Below, piece after piece: positions 1 through 9,991 of a stretch of 24,929 bases of DNA. The notes beneath the pieces were generated by a model, which saw only the letters and a program-made list of their open reading frames with translations, was not told the origin of the DNA and did not search any database. Every line of letters begins with the position of its first letter. The stretch's first letter is position 1. Source of the stretch: Saccoglossus kowalevskii (taxonomy: Eukaryota; Hemichordata; Enteropneusta; Harrimaniidae); NCBI RefSeq assembly GCF_000003605.2, contig NW_003109990.1, forward strand, positions 6,867-31,795. Reading direction: 5' to 3'. The position numbers were made by a program, and so were the translations under genes.

Positions 1-883
1 ACTTTTTTTTTTGTAGTTTTCTCTTTTGTTTTAAACATTTATTATTTGCTAGGTGTGATATCATGATTTGGAAATCATGTGACATTGACTGGACAGGTGT
101 TTGTTTCTATGACACTGTTTATAAATAGTGTTGGCATGTTTTCCTTTACTCTTGTTTTCAAAAATAATTCAAATTCTCTATTTTCATCTCCAGACTTTCT
201 CACCCAAATTATTCTGTATTTATTTCTTATATTTTTAAATATTTTGGATGAACCCTAATTTTAGGGCGAACAGACAAAATTTGAATCAATTTTCAGTTTT
301 TACTAAAAAATTTGGCTACTTTTGTCCCAACCTTCTGAAGGAAAGTGCAGACTATAAAACAGGAAACAGTGAAAAGAGGGATCTGGCGGTGAGAAGGTTA
401 ATTTTATTCCATTGATGGTACCAGATTCAAGTCTGTATTAATATTTTTAGTGTACATTGTGGTGTTTTCAAGGTGGTTTTTATAGGGCAGTGATCACTGG
501 ATCAATGTAGGTTTTTCTACTTTGAAATTTATAATATTTATAGGAGAGATTAACTAGTTACCATTTAAAATGATTTGTAAACATAGTTGTGTTAGTTCAT
601 GCCTAAATAAAATATTATTTCCTTGTAAGATAATATTTCTCATTATGCTTAGTTAATGTCTTCATATTGTTTTTTACTGATGTTTTTTGGTAGCATAACA
701 TGAGTATTTGTTTTTATTTTGTTATTTTACTGATCAATAATGTGTTCTCATTGCAACCAAAATAAAAAAATGGCCGCAAATGAATCACGCAATTACATCA
801 CATCAGCACTAAACAATGAAAATAATAAATACTGTAATCTCCTGCAGTATATGTTAATACTAGTACTGCAACAAAACACCAAC
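1..883 (-). other. Intron of UNC45 (downstream of exon 8), no further exon seen
   Basis: AT-rich sequence with stop codons in all minus-strand frames and no stretch matching the next conserved UNC45 block. It contains one short perfect palindrome at 62-79 (CATGATTT, 2-base spacer, AAATCATG). Nothing else was recognised. Confidence 0.6.
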
Positions 884-1046
884 CTGCAATTTTTCATCTT
901 TACTTGCAGCCATGGCAACCATGATCTCCATGACTCCATCTCTTTGAATCATTTCACTTCCTACATCAAATGGTCCTTGTAACAATGCTGTAATGGCAGT
1001 GATGGCTTCCATGTTGGACTCCATGACATTATGCATGAAACGCTCT
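884..1046 (-). CDS. UNC45: UNC45 coding exon 8 (last exon in window)
   Basis: Completes threonine 381 (AC|A) and encodes residues 382-435, phase 0 at the end. The product reads ERFMHNVMESNMEAITAITA then LLQGPFDVGSEMIQRDGVME, matching the repeat around 'LLQGPxDxGxxxL' in UNC45. The acceptor is TATTTCAG before 1046. The donor is CAG|GTTGGT after 884, weaker than the others (T at +3). The next exon is outside the window. Confidence 0.92.
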
Positions 1047-4000
1047 CTGAAATACAGTAACCGTATATCAAGTATTGAAACCAGACAATCTCAACAAAGA
1101 AGGGCTTCCATGTTAAAAGTGCGACTCACAAGCTATCGCCTGATTGGATACCCAATCCAACCCAACCCAACAGTCAGACAAAACTTTCATGACATGTACA
1201 TTTAAGAGACTGCAATAACCAAGACAACACATAACTGTACTTCACCTTATTTGTGACCTGTTTGAGGGGGGGGGGGGGGGTAGTTGATTGGCCAATTTAT
1301 ATGACATCACCATTTATGACATGTACTAGTAAATCCCAATGAACAGAATTTGCCAGAATTTTTTTTTCTAGATCCGCGGGTAACATACTCTGGCTAGCCA
1401 AAGTGGTATTTTTCTATAATTTTGACCAAATAAACATTTTTCATGGGCTACAAGTTTTTAACAAAATTTAAAACAATTTGTGCTACTAAAAATGAAAATA
1501 CTGAACCCTATTTGAATTAACATTTATAAATTAGTTAGAATGTGTCACTTACAAATGTAAAAAAACAAAAAAAAGTCAGAAACCTTAATTGCTAATGATA
1601 CTCTCAGAGTTTCTACTTACGTCAAGAATTTGTTGACAAGTTCTTTGTAATACGCCCTGTTTTTATCACTTAACATACTATCATACAACTCTTCAAAGAG
1701 CAGTGATGTGCGCATTCTTGTATTGGGTGTAATTGGCAGTCGTTTTAAATCAGGTACTTGACAGGCTACATGAAGCAATTTATTCAAACCTAAACAAAAA
1801 AATAAATAATGAATGAATGAATGAATGAATGAATGAATGAATGAATGACTATTAGCATCATCAGTACTGATTATTGCTTTTGTTATTCCTAAGTTAAAAT
1901 CCAACATTGTGTTGTGACTAAGTGTAATAAACTACTTGTATCATTAACCACAATTTATATACTAACTTAATATGGCATAACTCAACTACTTGAGACCCAT
2001 GCTATGAAAGCAAACATCCATTTATAGTTAATAATATGAACACATTATCACAAAATTAATAAATTTGATCATATTTAAAAGTAGTAAGATATTTACTAAA
2101 TACAAAGTATTTTTAAAATTATAAACTTAAAATCATAGATATTTTCATGAAATAAAATAAAATCAGCAGCAGACAGGAATAACTGAACATCAAAACACCT
2201 GGTACTACTCTCTCATTTCAGCTTCCAGGGGAGTTACAGTAATCATTTCGCCCAACCTCTCGCCAGTTTCCTATTTTCAATCTCCTTTTTTCACTTGCTT
2301 TTGTGCCCGCTTGTTGAATTAGACCGGACAATTTCCACTTTATTGTCGACTGCACAAACCCAGAAATATTACCGGCTCACTCACTTGCATTTAAAATTCG
2401 GACAGCCATCAAAAGTTCAAATACTTGTTGTTTTAACTATCTATAATTATATGCACGCAATCTGACCCTTTGACCGAGATTTGGCTGCGATTGAATATTT
2501 TATTTTAAATAATTCTGACATGACACACTGCTACAAAATGTATTTCAGTACAAGTACTACATGGTTGTCTGGGTTTCCTTTGCTGATTGTTGAGTCTTTG
2601 CAATGTGTTTGAGATTTTGTATAATTATTGTTGTTTTCCCCCCAAGGAGAAGACGAGCCAAAGGACCATGAAGCTAAATAGCAGTTCCATCACCATGCAT
2701 GGACTGAGTGAAAGAAAATATTTCTAAGCCCAAAATAAAACCTAATATTACACCTCTTTGTGTATTTGTCAATTTTGCAGTACGTTTGCAAAAAAATCTT
2801 GTCTTTTGTTAAAAATTTTGATTGTTTAGAATGTCTGTCGACCGTGTCCCAATAATTTGTTAGGAATGTCGATCCTGTTGGTTTCTCTGTACTGAGTTTA
2901 GGACAGTGACAGGCATTGGTCCTAACAGTCATCATTCAAGACAATCATTCAAGACAGGACAAACATTGACCGTAATTCATCGGGATCATGTCCCGTAATT
3001 TGTGGGCTGAAAACAAAAATAATTAATATTATATTTTTTTTTGTATTTTACATCGCAAAACTACAACAGAGCTAGAGTTGTCTCGGTGAAACAACCGCAT
3101 TCAAACGGTGCAATTTCAACTATCCAATTCTTACATTAAGATCAAAAAAATAAAAATTCAAAGAGCATCGGGAATATATTTATAACCATTCTTACCAATC
3201 GCTAGCTTTATTTTATTCGAATCCATAAAATTAAGTTTTTTGACATTTGTTGGCAACTTCCGCGCTAAAAATGGTTGGGTGTGGTTCTCTCGCAATGTCT
3301 TCTTAATAATACGGACAAATATGGTTCTGTGACCCAGGTCGTGCTCCGATCATGTGACTTTCAGCCAATCAATGATGTTGTAACAAAGCATATTTGATGC
3401 TAATTGAAGGGTTGTCTCGGGTGTTGATTCACATAGTTTTTTGTGCTGTGACAGGCTTCAAAATTTCATCATTGAAAAACATTGGTATATTTTGACAAAT
3501 GGGATGGAATTGATTCACATAGTTTTTTGTGCTATGACAAGCTTCAAAATTATTCACTGAAAAACATTGGTATATTTTGACAAAAGGGGTAGGATTTGAC
3601 CTTAGTTCAAAAAGAAAAAACTAGGCTGAGATACATTAGTGGCCACGGCGAATCAGTTTTCTTTGCAAGTTGTGAAATAAGGTAAACCAGAGTAGGGTCA
3701 ATGATTTTCAGTATCGAAGGACTTCCGTATGATTTTCAAATTGTTCATTGACTGGTCACCAAATGTTTACGGCTACAACTAAATTTGACAAATTTTTTAT
3801 ACATGTCTAGCTCTGTTCGAAATCATGTAACAAGAGATTGCCGTTCAGTTGCTTTCATGAATGATACAAGTGTCATACAACTATTAGATTTGAAGTGTCG
3901 TTAATAATAGTTAATACTAGTTGTATCTTCATACTTTACTATCAAAACTACTCATGCGGCAGCAGTCAGTATTTTCTTTGAGCGAGCGACTAAAATGGAA

Positions 4001-7000
4001 ATTAGGCGATTAGTAGTCGATTAAAAAGTGATAAAAGTGGAAGGTTAGGCGAAATTAGGCAGAGAGTTCTCAGATTGAACGTGGTGAATTGAGTACTGTA
4101 AAAAACCTAAGGAATTGTACAATGCCATAATCTGGTTTGCTCAGTGTACACTAAAAAAGCTTGCAGACTGACAATGTACAATGGTAGACAGTTTGTATTA
4201 ATATAATTGGTTCTACCTGGTCAGCTTTGATAACAGCACATTGGTACTAATATTAATTAATAACTACATACCTCCATTAGTTATGAAAGAAAGTGATTTT
4301 CCTTTGCCGTGTTTGTTTGGTAGAGTTTTAATCAATATATCTAGGACAGCATCCCTTCCATATCCAGAAATACTTTTATCTGTTAACAGCTTCATCACAA
4401 ATAATAAAATACTTTTAATTTCTTTATCAGTATCTACAAAAAACAGACATTAATTTTGCAAAATTAGATGATAACATTTCAAATAAAAGGCTTCTAGGGT
4501 CTACGATTCAGAGTATATTTTGAAAAAAGGTTTCACACAAAATTAGCGAGTATTTCATGGTACATTTGAAGAGACTTCAAATGTGATATAGGCAAGTACC
4601 CTGAAATCATGCAACATATTTTCTCCCAATTATTTTCAGCAATTTTGACTAAAATTTCCCATTTCAGCAAAAATAATATTGAGTGATATATTAAACTAAT
4701 ACAATGATTTGACAGATATAATTTGAACCAAAAAGTGTAAGAACATTACAGTATTAAATAAAAAAGTAACCCATGAAATACTTTAAAAAAAAAATATAAA
4801 AATTATATTGAAAATATCACTTTTTACCAAAAATGACAAAAATATTCACTAAAATTAAGGATATCATTACAAAATGAACAAATCTGAGAGAGGTCCACAT
4901 ATAGTACCTATATATGTAATATCAAAGCAATTGGACTTGCGGTTTTTAACAAGAAGTCAAAAATATCACTTTTTACCAATATATAGTAAAATGCATAAAA
5001 ATGTGTCAGAAATATGTTACCTGCTACGACAGCCTGCTCTTTCCCTTTGTGTTCAGTCGTATCTTCCTTAATAAATGAAAATATAATCTGCTGTAGAATG
5101 TTAGCACCGGCTGAAGCAAGGTCCTCATCATCTGTACCAATGTATTTACCAAGTTTGTCTAAACCAACGTCTCGCACAATGGCACACGACTAGAATTCAA
5201 AATAAACCATGTTTGAAAATGACCAGATACAAACTCTTACAAATGCTTTGTACAACTGACCAATGATGATCTACATGTACTACCGGTATAATCATATTTT
5301 CTTTGCGGCATGGCATATAGTTGGAAATTAGAGGCCAATGAATTCACCAGGTATCAAAGTAGAATGCTACTCATGAGTTTTTTACATGTGCAAATATTTT
5401 TGTGCATATAACAGTAACAATATTTTGTGTCAAAATCTGTCTACAATTAATAGACCTTGGCTTTGTCTCAACACATGTGTTTAGGACAAATTTAATAGTA
5501 CATATTAGTGGATACATCAACTCAAGTTTAAGGATATGTCAGAAAATGGCTGACCCAAGGTACACATATACCAAGTATTAAAGCAATCAGAGTAGAGGTT
5601 TCCAAGAAAAAGTCAACAATAAGATGTTTTACCAAAAATGACAAAAATATTTGCCAAAATTACAGAATTGAAGGTATCGTCACGAAATATTCAAATCTAA
5701 CAGGGGACCACTCAGAGTACATAACACATAAACTAAAACCAACCAGAGTGAAAGTTTTCAAAAACATATCGTCACAAAATATTCAAATCTAACAAGGGTC
5801 CACTCAAGGTACATAACACAGAGTCTTAAACCAATCAGAGCAAAAGTTTTCAAGAAGATATAGTCATGAAATATTCAAATCTAACAGGGGTCAACTCAAG
5901 GTACATAACACAGAGTCTCAAACCAATCAGAGTAAAAGTTTTCAAGAAGAAATTAAAATAACATTATTTACCAAAAATTACAAAAATATTCATCCAAAAT
6001 TAAGCAGTGATGATATCAGCACATAACCTCAAATCTCATAGAGGTTCACCCGAGAAACATATGTTTGGTACATACATGTTTGGTATAGAAGTAATAACAG
6101 TTTCCGAAAAGAAGTCACCATATGTCACAAAGAAAATTTTTAGATATTGAGATACATCTTTGCCATAGGAAACAAACGTAAATTTTTTTCAAACTGAGTA
6201 ATCTTACTTTTATGTTGCGTTCTACCTTAAAGCAAAGAGTTTGCACCTGCGCATGCGTCAGTGGCCATAGCGTGTCATTGTTTACAAACAAGTGTGTACC
6301 CACGAGCCTTTGCATTTTTAGCGTGTGTTGTTATCATCGCTTGGGACTCAATTCCCGTGCGTGTGCAGGTGACAACCCTGCCGCTTTAAAGGGTGGAGTT
6401 CATACCGATGTGTTATGTTTAATATCTGTCCTATGCGAATGTATGTGAAATAGATTGTTAGCACAAAATTTGAATCAAACAAAGTATTTATCAGTTATTA
6501 TTGTTCAAACCTTACCCTAGCTTTATGACCTGTACAAATACAGGCCAAGGCTCTTAATGCAGAGAGTTTAGTTTCCTTGTCATCATCATTTGCAAGGTTC
6601 AGTATCTGCGGCACTCCATTCTCACGAAAAATCCTCTCTGCACCAGCTTCCTCTCTAGCGAGAACTATCAGATTCTGAGCTGCCTGTGGAGAAAAAAAAA
6701 TATTCAGGAGATGCTTAGAATTATTATAGATCTCAGAGTTTGCAATTAGCGTCATGTATCATATGACCACTGGTCTTATGCTTTAAACCACTAAATTAAA
6801 CTGTTGGTGGTCCATGTTGACCAACAACTTTATTTTTTCAAATGTAATGTACCGTCAAATCTGTATTAATTAAAAGCCGTATCTCTAATAGAAGTTGCAC
6901 CTATTCTTTTTGAATAATTTAGAATAAAAAATTCATCATTTCTCATATGTGTAGATGCTCTAATAGAAGCCGCATCCCCTCTGTTGCATTCTACTATTTT

Positions 7001-9418
7001 AATAGAAGCGGCAGCTTTTAATACAGATTTTACAGTACTAATGTTTTAGACCACCAACCAATGTACTTGACTTCTACAGTGTCTGTTAAATGAATTGAAA
7101 TAATAATTTTTTTTTTCAACTAAAATGATTTAATCAAATACCATAATGCGTCACGGCAAGGCATTTAAAGCAAGTGTTGCTACACCATCACTCGCCACTG
7201 TAGAGAAATTCTCCTGTAATTTATCTGTAGTGTATCAAGGTGATTGACAGGTAGAATGACGTCATGAAATTAATTATTTTAGTTAGAGGAACATTAGGCT
7301 AGAGGAACTGCCGACAATCTATATTCCAGCTTCAGTCTCAAAATACCTGGTAGATTATTTGCATTCAGAGTTAATTTGTCATGAAATATCAGACATCAAA
7401 GTTGTTTTATTATGTTGATTTATCATCACTCACTACTGAATCTATTTGCAGGATATTTAAAATATGAAGAATACTTTGTTCATGTTTTGTTTTATGAAAA
7501 TTACCAGAAGCAAACTACCAAAGAATTTCAAAGAATGAAAAGGTTGTGAGAAAGTTGCTGATGATGAGTCAGATGATTCAGACACTGATTAGGTTTTGGA
7601 CCACCAATGTTTTACTATAAACCATCTGAATTGTAAGATGGTGGTCAACATGAACCACTGGTACCCTCGGTAACTAAATTTCAACCCTGCATCTATATGA
7701 GTAACAATTACCCATAATTCAACAGTATTGAGTATGGTATCTGCAGTATACCTTCATAGGAAATGAAAATTCCACGATAAGGACAGATTAAACAATTTTT
7801 TCAAGATAGCAAATGGAAAAGTACGCCTTTCATAACTTATTAAACGAAGACAGAAAGGACACTCAATCACATGACCTTTGCTACTCATTGCTGGATTAAC
7901 TTTGAGCATACTTTGGAGCATTTTTATTGTAATCATCTCATATTATTAATGAAATGTTATGAATTATTCATGAAATGTTATGAATTATTCATGAAATGTT
8001 ATGAATTATTCATGAAATGTTATGAATTATTCATCAGATTTTATGAATTATTCATGAGATGTCATGAATTATTCAACAGATTTTATAAAATATTAATGAG
8101 ATGTCATGAATTATTCATAGCATTGATTCCAGTAAAATCTAAAGTTGATTTCTGTTTACTATAAACAAATACATGTACCTGTCTTTTCTTTTCTATGTCA
8201 CACTCATCTTTTGTGTTGAGTAAGTTAAACATTTGCGACACTCGATTAACTGTCTTTGATTGGTCTTCTGCCTAAGAAAACAAGAACAGTTGAGTTACAA
8301 ACATAAAGTTACAAAAATGACCATGCCAATATTTCAGAAAGCTCACCCATGTTTATGGAGTCTATGGACTAGCGTAAAATGTCAGTAGAATATATATTTC
8401 ATTATAATTTGCCATTGTATCAACTTTGAACAAAATCGTTCCACAGAAGAAACATCATTTCACCCTTATTTGTAAACAAAAACACCATGTGCCTCAAAAC
8501 ACTATCTACATGTAAATGTGCATCTATTTCTATGAATATTGAACAAAAACCACAGAAAACATCATTTTTGCCCGAAAGACCACTTTAAAAGGATACATAA
8601 TGATAAAGATTTACATGCACTCGCTAGCCATGATTACATCTATGTCAGTAGTTCACCTACAGAAGCAGCTTGATACAATGTATATAATTATTTAAGTCAA
8701 AAACTTTGTTTTATTACATAAAATAATAACTCTGAGTGATACTTATATTTAAGTCACAAATTTGGAAGGTTTTATTAGTGCTTAAATAGGGTGATCAATT
8801 TAGCTAGGTACGTGTACCTTTGTTGTAAGTAGAGCTGCTAGTCTTCGACACATCGTCTGTACTGCTGTATTTTTAGGATCCAAATGAATAAGTTTTCTGG
8901 ATTCTTTGTAGGCTTCTTCATGGCTACCAAGATTTTCGAGAGCCTGACATTTTCGGTACAAAGCTTTGGCATCACTTGGGCTTAATTCTAAGGCTGTTGA
9001 AAAAATAAAAGGAAGAAAACAAATTCAAAGTTGCATATGAAGTAAATGGGGAAAACAAACAGACATACTGTATTGTTGTCATGGTGGGGATGGAACCAGT
9101 GCTTGTGATAGTGGAAACAGCATTCCATCAAAGGACACTCTCTCCTACCATACTTGTGATATTGGAAACACAATCCCATCAAAAGAAACTCTCTCCTCTC
9201 CTACCGTACTTACCCTGGTCTGCATCTTTGACTGCAACTTTGTAGTTTTCCAATTTCAGGTGGCAGGCTGCTCTGTTTTTGAAAAACACAGCTCTATCAT
9301 TTTTATTATCCTCTGGGCAGGAATCAATGGCATTGGTATATGCTATGATAGCCTCTTTATATTTGCCTTGGCTAAAACACTGATTGCCTTCTTGTTTATA
9401 TTGTAATGATTGCTCCAT
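884..9418 (-). CDS. UNC45: UNC45 myosin co-chaperone, 5' half (8 coding exons, 435 residues, continues past left edge)
   Basis: UNC45 proteins fold myosin heads in the cytosol together with Hsp90. The translation reads through eight exons, and every intron has GT..AG ends with compatible phase (1,0,0,0,1,1,2,0). Residues 1 to about 115 form three TPR repeats. Residues K8, N12, N48, K78 and R82 match the carboxylate clamp that holds the Hsp90/Hsp70 C-terminal tail, so the chaperone docking site looks intact. Residues about 140-435 match the armadillo-like central domain, with hallmark stretches QNLIVLAREEAGAERIF and SGYGRDAVLDILIKTLP. The family is about 930-945 residues, so roughly the second half, including the UCS myosin-binding domain, must lie left of position 884; no further exon was recognised in 1-883. 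Family identity is from remembered UNC45 sequence. A and B paralogues cannot be separated here; invertebrates usually have one gene. Confidence 0.95.
1047..1620 (-). other. UNC45 intron 7 with poly-G tract
   Basis: This 574-base intron contains an uninterrupted run of about 15 G on the plus strand at 1266-1280 (C on the transcribed sense strand). It is otherwise AT-rich with no other recognisable element. Confidence 0.8.
1621..1789 (-). CDS. UNC45: UNC45 coding exon 7 (central domain)
   Basis: Completes glycine 325 (G|GT) and encodes residues 326-380 plus two bases of codon 381. The product reads LNKLLHVACQVPDLKRLPIT, then NTRMRTSLLFEELYDSMLSD and YYKELVNKFL, matching the UNC45 block with conserved TxxxRMxxSxLLxxLYDD character. 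The acceptor is TTTTGTTTAG before 1789 and the donor is AC|GTAAGT after 1621. The AATG microsatellite lies about 20 bases upstream of the acceptor. Confidence 0.94.
1808..1848. repeat. AATG microsatellite, about 10 copies
   Basis: A perfect tetranucleotide array in UNC45 intron 6, ending about 20 bases from the exon 7 acceptor. It sits over the likely branch-point and polypyrimidine zone, so length changes could affect splicing of exon 7. That effect is inference. Confidence 0.95.
3424..3592. repeat. 86-bp tandem duplication, two diverged copies
   Basis: Copies start at 3424 and 3510 with the shared opening TTGATTCACATAGTTTTTTG and a shared close, ACATTGGTATATTTTGACAAA. A handful of substitutions and small indels separate them. 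The repeat lies in UNC45 intron 6. Confidence 0.9.
4272..4433 (-). CDS. UNC45: UNC45 coding exon 6 (central domain)
   Basis: Completes codon 271 and encodes residues 272-324 plus one base of codon 325. The product reads TDKEIKSILLFVMKLLTDK then SISGYGRDAVLDILIKTLPN, the conserved 'SGxGRDxxLxxLIK' block of UNC45. The acceptor is TTTTTGTAG before 4433 and the donor is GGAG|GTATGT after 4272. Its frame has no long ATG-started open stretch; it was found by reading the minus strand between splice sites. Confidence 0.94.
4800..4990. repeat. Diverged copy of the 92-bp intronic repeat family
   Basis: The sequence ATGACAAAAATATTCACTAA followed by AAGGATATCATTACAAAATG resembles segments in the tandem array near 5.6-6.0 kb. 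The copy lies in UNC45 intron 5, directly downstream of exon 5. Confidence 0.6.
5021..5189 (-). CDS. UNC45: UNC45 coding exon 5 (central domain)
   Basis: Encodes residues 215-270 plus one base of codon 271. It reads SCAIVRDVGLDKLGKYIGTD then EDLASAGANILQQIIFSFI, aligning with the second and third armadillo-like repeats of UNC45. The acceptor is TTCTAG before 5189 and the donor is GCAG|GTAACA after 5021. The frame includes the charged loop EDTTEHKGKEQ before the junction, in a region that varies between UNC45 proteins. Confidence 0.94.
5190..6515 (-). other. UNC45 intron 4
   Basis: This 1.33-kb intron contains the 92-bp repeat array and, at 6200-6430, a patch that is GC-richer than its surroundings and contains an NRF1-like motif. 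The open frames in that patch show no recognisable family. Confidence 0.75.
5520..6120. repeat. 92-bp tandem repeat array, three clear copies with diverged flanking copies
   Basis: Clear copies begin at 5675, 5767 and 5859 (period 92). They share ATATTCAAATCTAACA, GGTACATAACACAGAGTC and CAATCAGAG. More degenerate copies flank them at about 5525-5625 and 6012-6115. The array lies in UNC45 intron 4. No coding capacity or terminal inverted repeats are seen. Confidence 0.85.
6516..6683 (-). CDS. UNC45: UNC45 coding exon 4 (first armadillo-like repeats)
   Basis: A phase 0 exon of 56 codons (residues 159-214). It starts AAQNLIVLAREEAGAERIF, the most conserved block at the start of the central domain, and ends ALACICTGHKAR. 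The acceptor is CTCCACAG before 6683 and the donor is AGG|GTAAGG after 6516. The open frame runs on past both splice sites, but that extra sequence has no family match and is intronic. Confidence 0.95.
6852..7035. mobile_element. MITE-like element, 184 bp, TA flanks
   Basis: Imperfect terminal inverted repeats pair CCGTCAAATCTGTATTAA at the left with the complement of TTAATACAGATTTTACAG at the right (two mismatches). TA dinucleotides lie immediately outside both ends (6850-6851, 7036-7037), as expected for Tc1/mariner-type target duplication. The inside repeats AATAGAAG followed by a GC-rich triplet three times. There is no transposase frame, so it is non-autonomous. It lies in UNC45 intron 3. 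Confidence 0.65.
7950..8117. repeat. 21-bp tandem repeat, eight copies
   Basis: The unit is TGAAATGTTATGAATTATTCA. The first four copies (7950-8033) are identical. Copies 5-8 diverge and alternate two variants, a 42-bp higher-order pattern. The unit contains a palindrome, TGAATNATTCA. Because 21 is a multiple of three, one plus-strand frame stays open and reads as a seven-residue repeat, but this lies in UNC45 intron 3 and no gene is inferred. Confidence 0.95.
8179..8271 (-). CDS. UNC45: UNC45 coding exon 3 (TPR-to-central-domain linker)
   Basis: A 93-base, phase 0 exon of 31 codons (residues 128-158). It begins AEDQSKTVNRVSQMFNLL and ends EKKRQ, matching the UNC45 linker in which a short helix ('VEQMFQIL'-like) precedes the first armadillo helix. 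The acceptor is TTTTCTTAG before 8271 and the donor is CAG|GTACAT after 8179. It is too short to show up as a long open frame and was placed by splice sites and phase. Confidence 0.92.
8272..8817 (-). other. UNC45 intron 2, nothing recognised
   Basis: 546 bases of AT-rich sequence between exons 2 and 3 with no repeat or conserved motif that I can support. Confidence 0.8.
8818..8993 (-). CDS. UNC45: UNC45 coding exon 2 (rest of TPR domain)
   Basis: Encodes residues 69 (completed) to 127. The acceptor is TTCAACAG at 8995-8994 and the donor is AAG|GTACAC after 8818. The segment LSPSDAKALYRKCQALENLG is the third TPR motif and supplies clamp residues K78 and R82, followed by a capping helix with HLDPKNTAVQ. 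The entering phase completes the G|CC alanine codon left by exon 1, which confirms the junction. The intron to exon 1 is only 220 bases. Confidence 0.95.
9102..9212. repeat. 51-bp tandem duplication abutting the exon 1 donor
   Basis: Two copies start at 9102 and 9153 (CTTGTGATA, GGAAACA, CATCAAA, ACTCTCTCCT). The right copy carries a 5-base insertion and runs into the functional splice donor (ACTTAC on the plus strand). The corresponding point in the left copy is ACTTGT, which no longer forms a donor. Confidence 0.85.
9214..9418 (-). CDS. UNC45: UNC45 coding exon 1 (start codon, TPR1 and start of TPR2)
   Basis: Encodes residues 1-68 plus the first base of codon 69. The ATG at 9418-9416 follows an AG acceptor directly (CCCCACAG then ATG), so coding starts at the first base of this exon and the leader is on another exon. 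TPR signatures include EGNQCFSQGKYKEAIIAYT and KNRAACHLKLENY. Clamp residues K8, N12 and N48 are present. The donor is G|GTAAGT at 9214/9213. The start is about 15-20 residues shorter than vertebrate UNC45A, which has an extra N-terminal stretch. Confidence 0.95.
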
Positions 9419-9991
9419 CTGTGGGGAAAGAATGAATGTTGAATGATATCTGATACCATGTGAGCATGACAGTTCATTTGCATTTAAAGTATAAACATTA
9501 TAATGTTACATAACATCCAGGATATATAAGATTAGGGTATGTAAGGGGATATGCTATGAGAATCTTACAGAAAGATTTGAGAGCATTTGAAAGAAATCAC
9601 ATTTCAATTGAACATAATCAATAGTATCACAAAACCCAGTAATGGCTTGGACATTTTTTATTGCGGGAATTAACAGAAATGAACAAGATTATTGTCGCAG
9701 TCAAAAACATAAAATGCACATACTGCTCTTTGCAAATATGCAAGGACCCCACCAAAAACGGACTGAAAAAAAAAATATTTTTTTCACAGATTCAGTAAAA
9801 TGTATTAGGATTTCTAGAAGTATAGATTTCTCTTGTGTTTTTGTGTTTATATCGCAATTCATGTGATTTTCATTGTATATCACACCCTTGCATGCCACAA
9901 TCTTAATATATATAAACAAACAGGGGCAATTAAGAGGAGTTAACACAGAAATTATGTTTTACTGAAGCTAAAATGCTCATGCATTTCTATA

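Larger units (their letters stand above)
1790..4271 (-). other. UNC45 intron 6, mostly unannotated sequence
   Basis: This 2.48-kb intron holds the AATG microsatellite at its 3' end and an 86-bp tandem duplication (3424-3592). The remaining sequence, including slightly GC-richer patches at 2220-2420 and 3050-3420, shows no coding frame or RNA gene that I can support. Confidence 0.7.
6684..8178 (-). other. UNC45 intron 3
   Basis: This 1.5-kb intron holds the 184-bp MITE-like element and the 21-bp tandem array. It also has two diverged copies of a short sequence containing GGTGGTC..CATG..ACCA, at about 6787-6830 and 7618-7665. No exon or RNA gene was recognised. Confidence 0.75.

Noticed and set aside
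2690-2935. 81-codon minus-strand frame in UNC45 intron 6
   Set aside because: Does not match any UNC45 segment, and exons 6 and 7 join in phase without it.
6212-6448. 78-codon cysteine-containing plus-strand frame
   Set aside because: Lies in UNC45 intron 4 with no ATG-context, splice or family support; noted only for the NRF1-like motif.
7871-8164. Plus-strand frame with MKCYELF heptad repeats
   Set aside because: Produced by the 21-bp intronic tandem repeat, antisense to UNC45; no start context or family.
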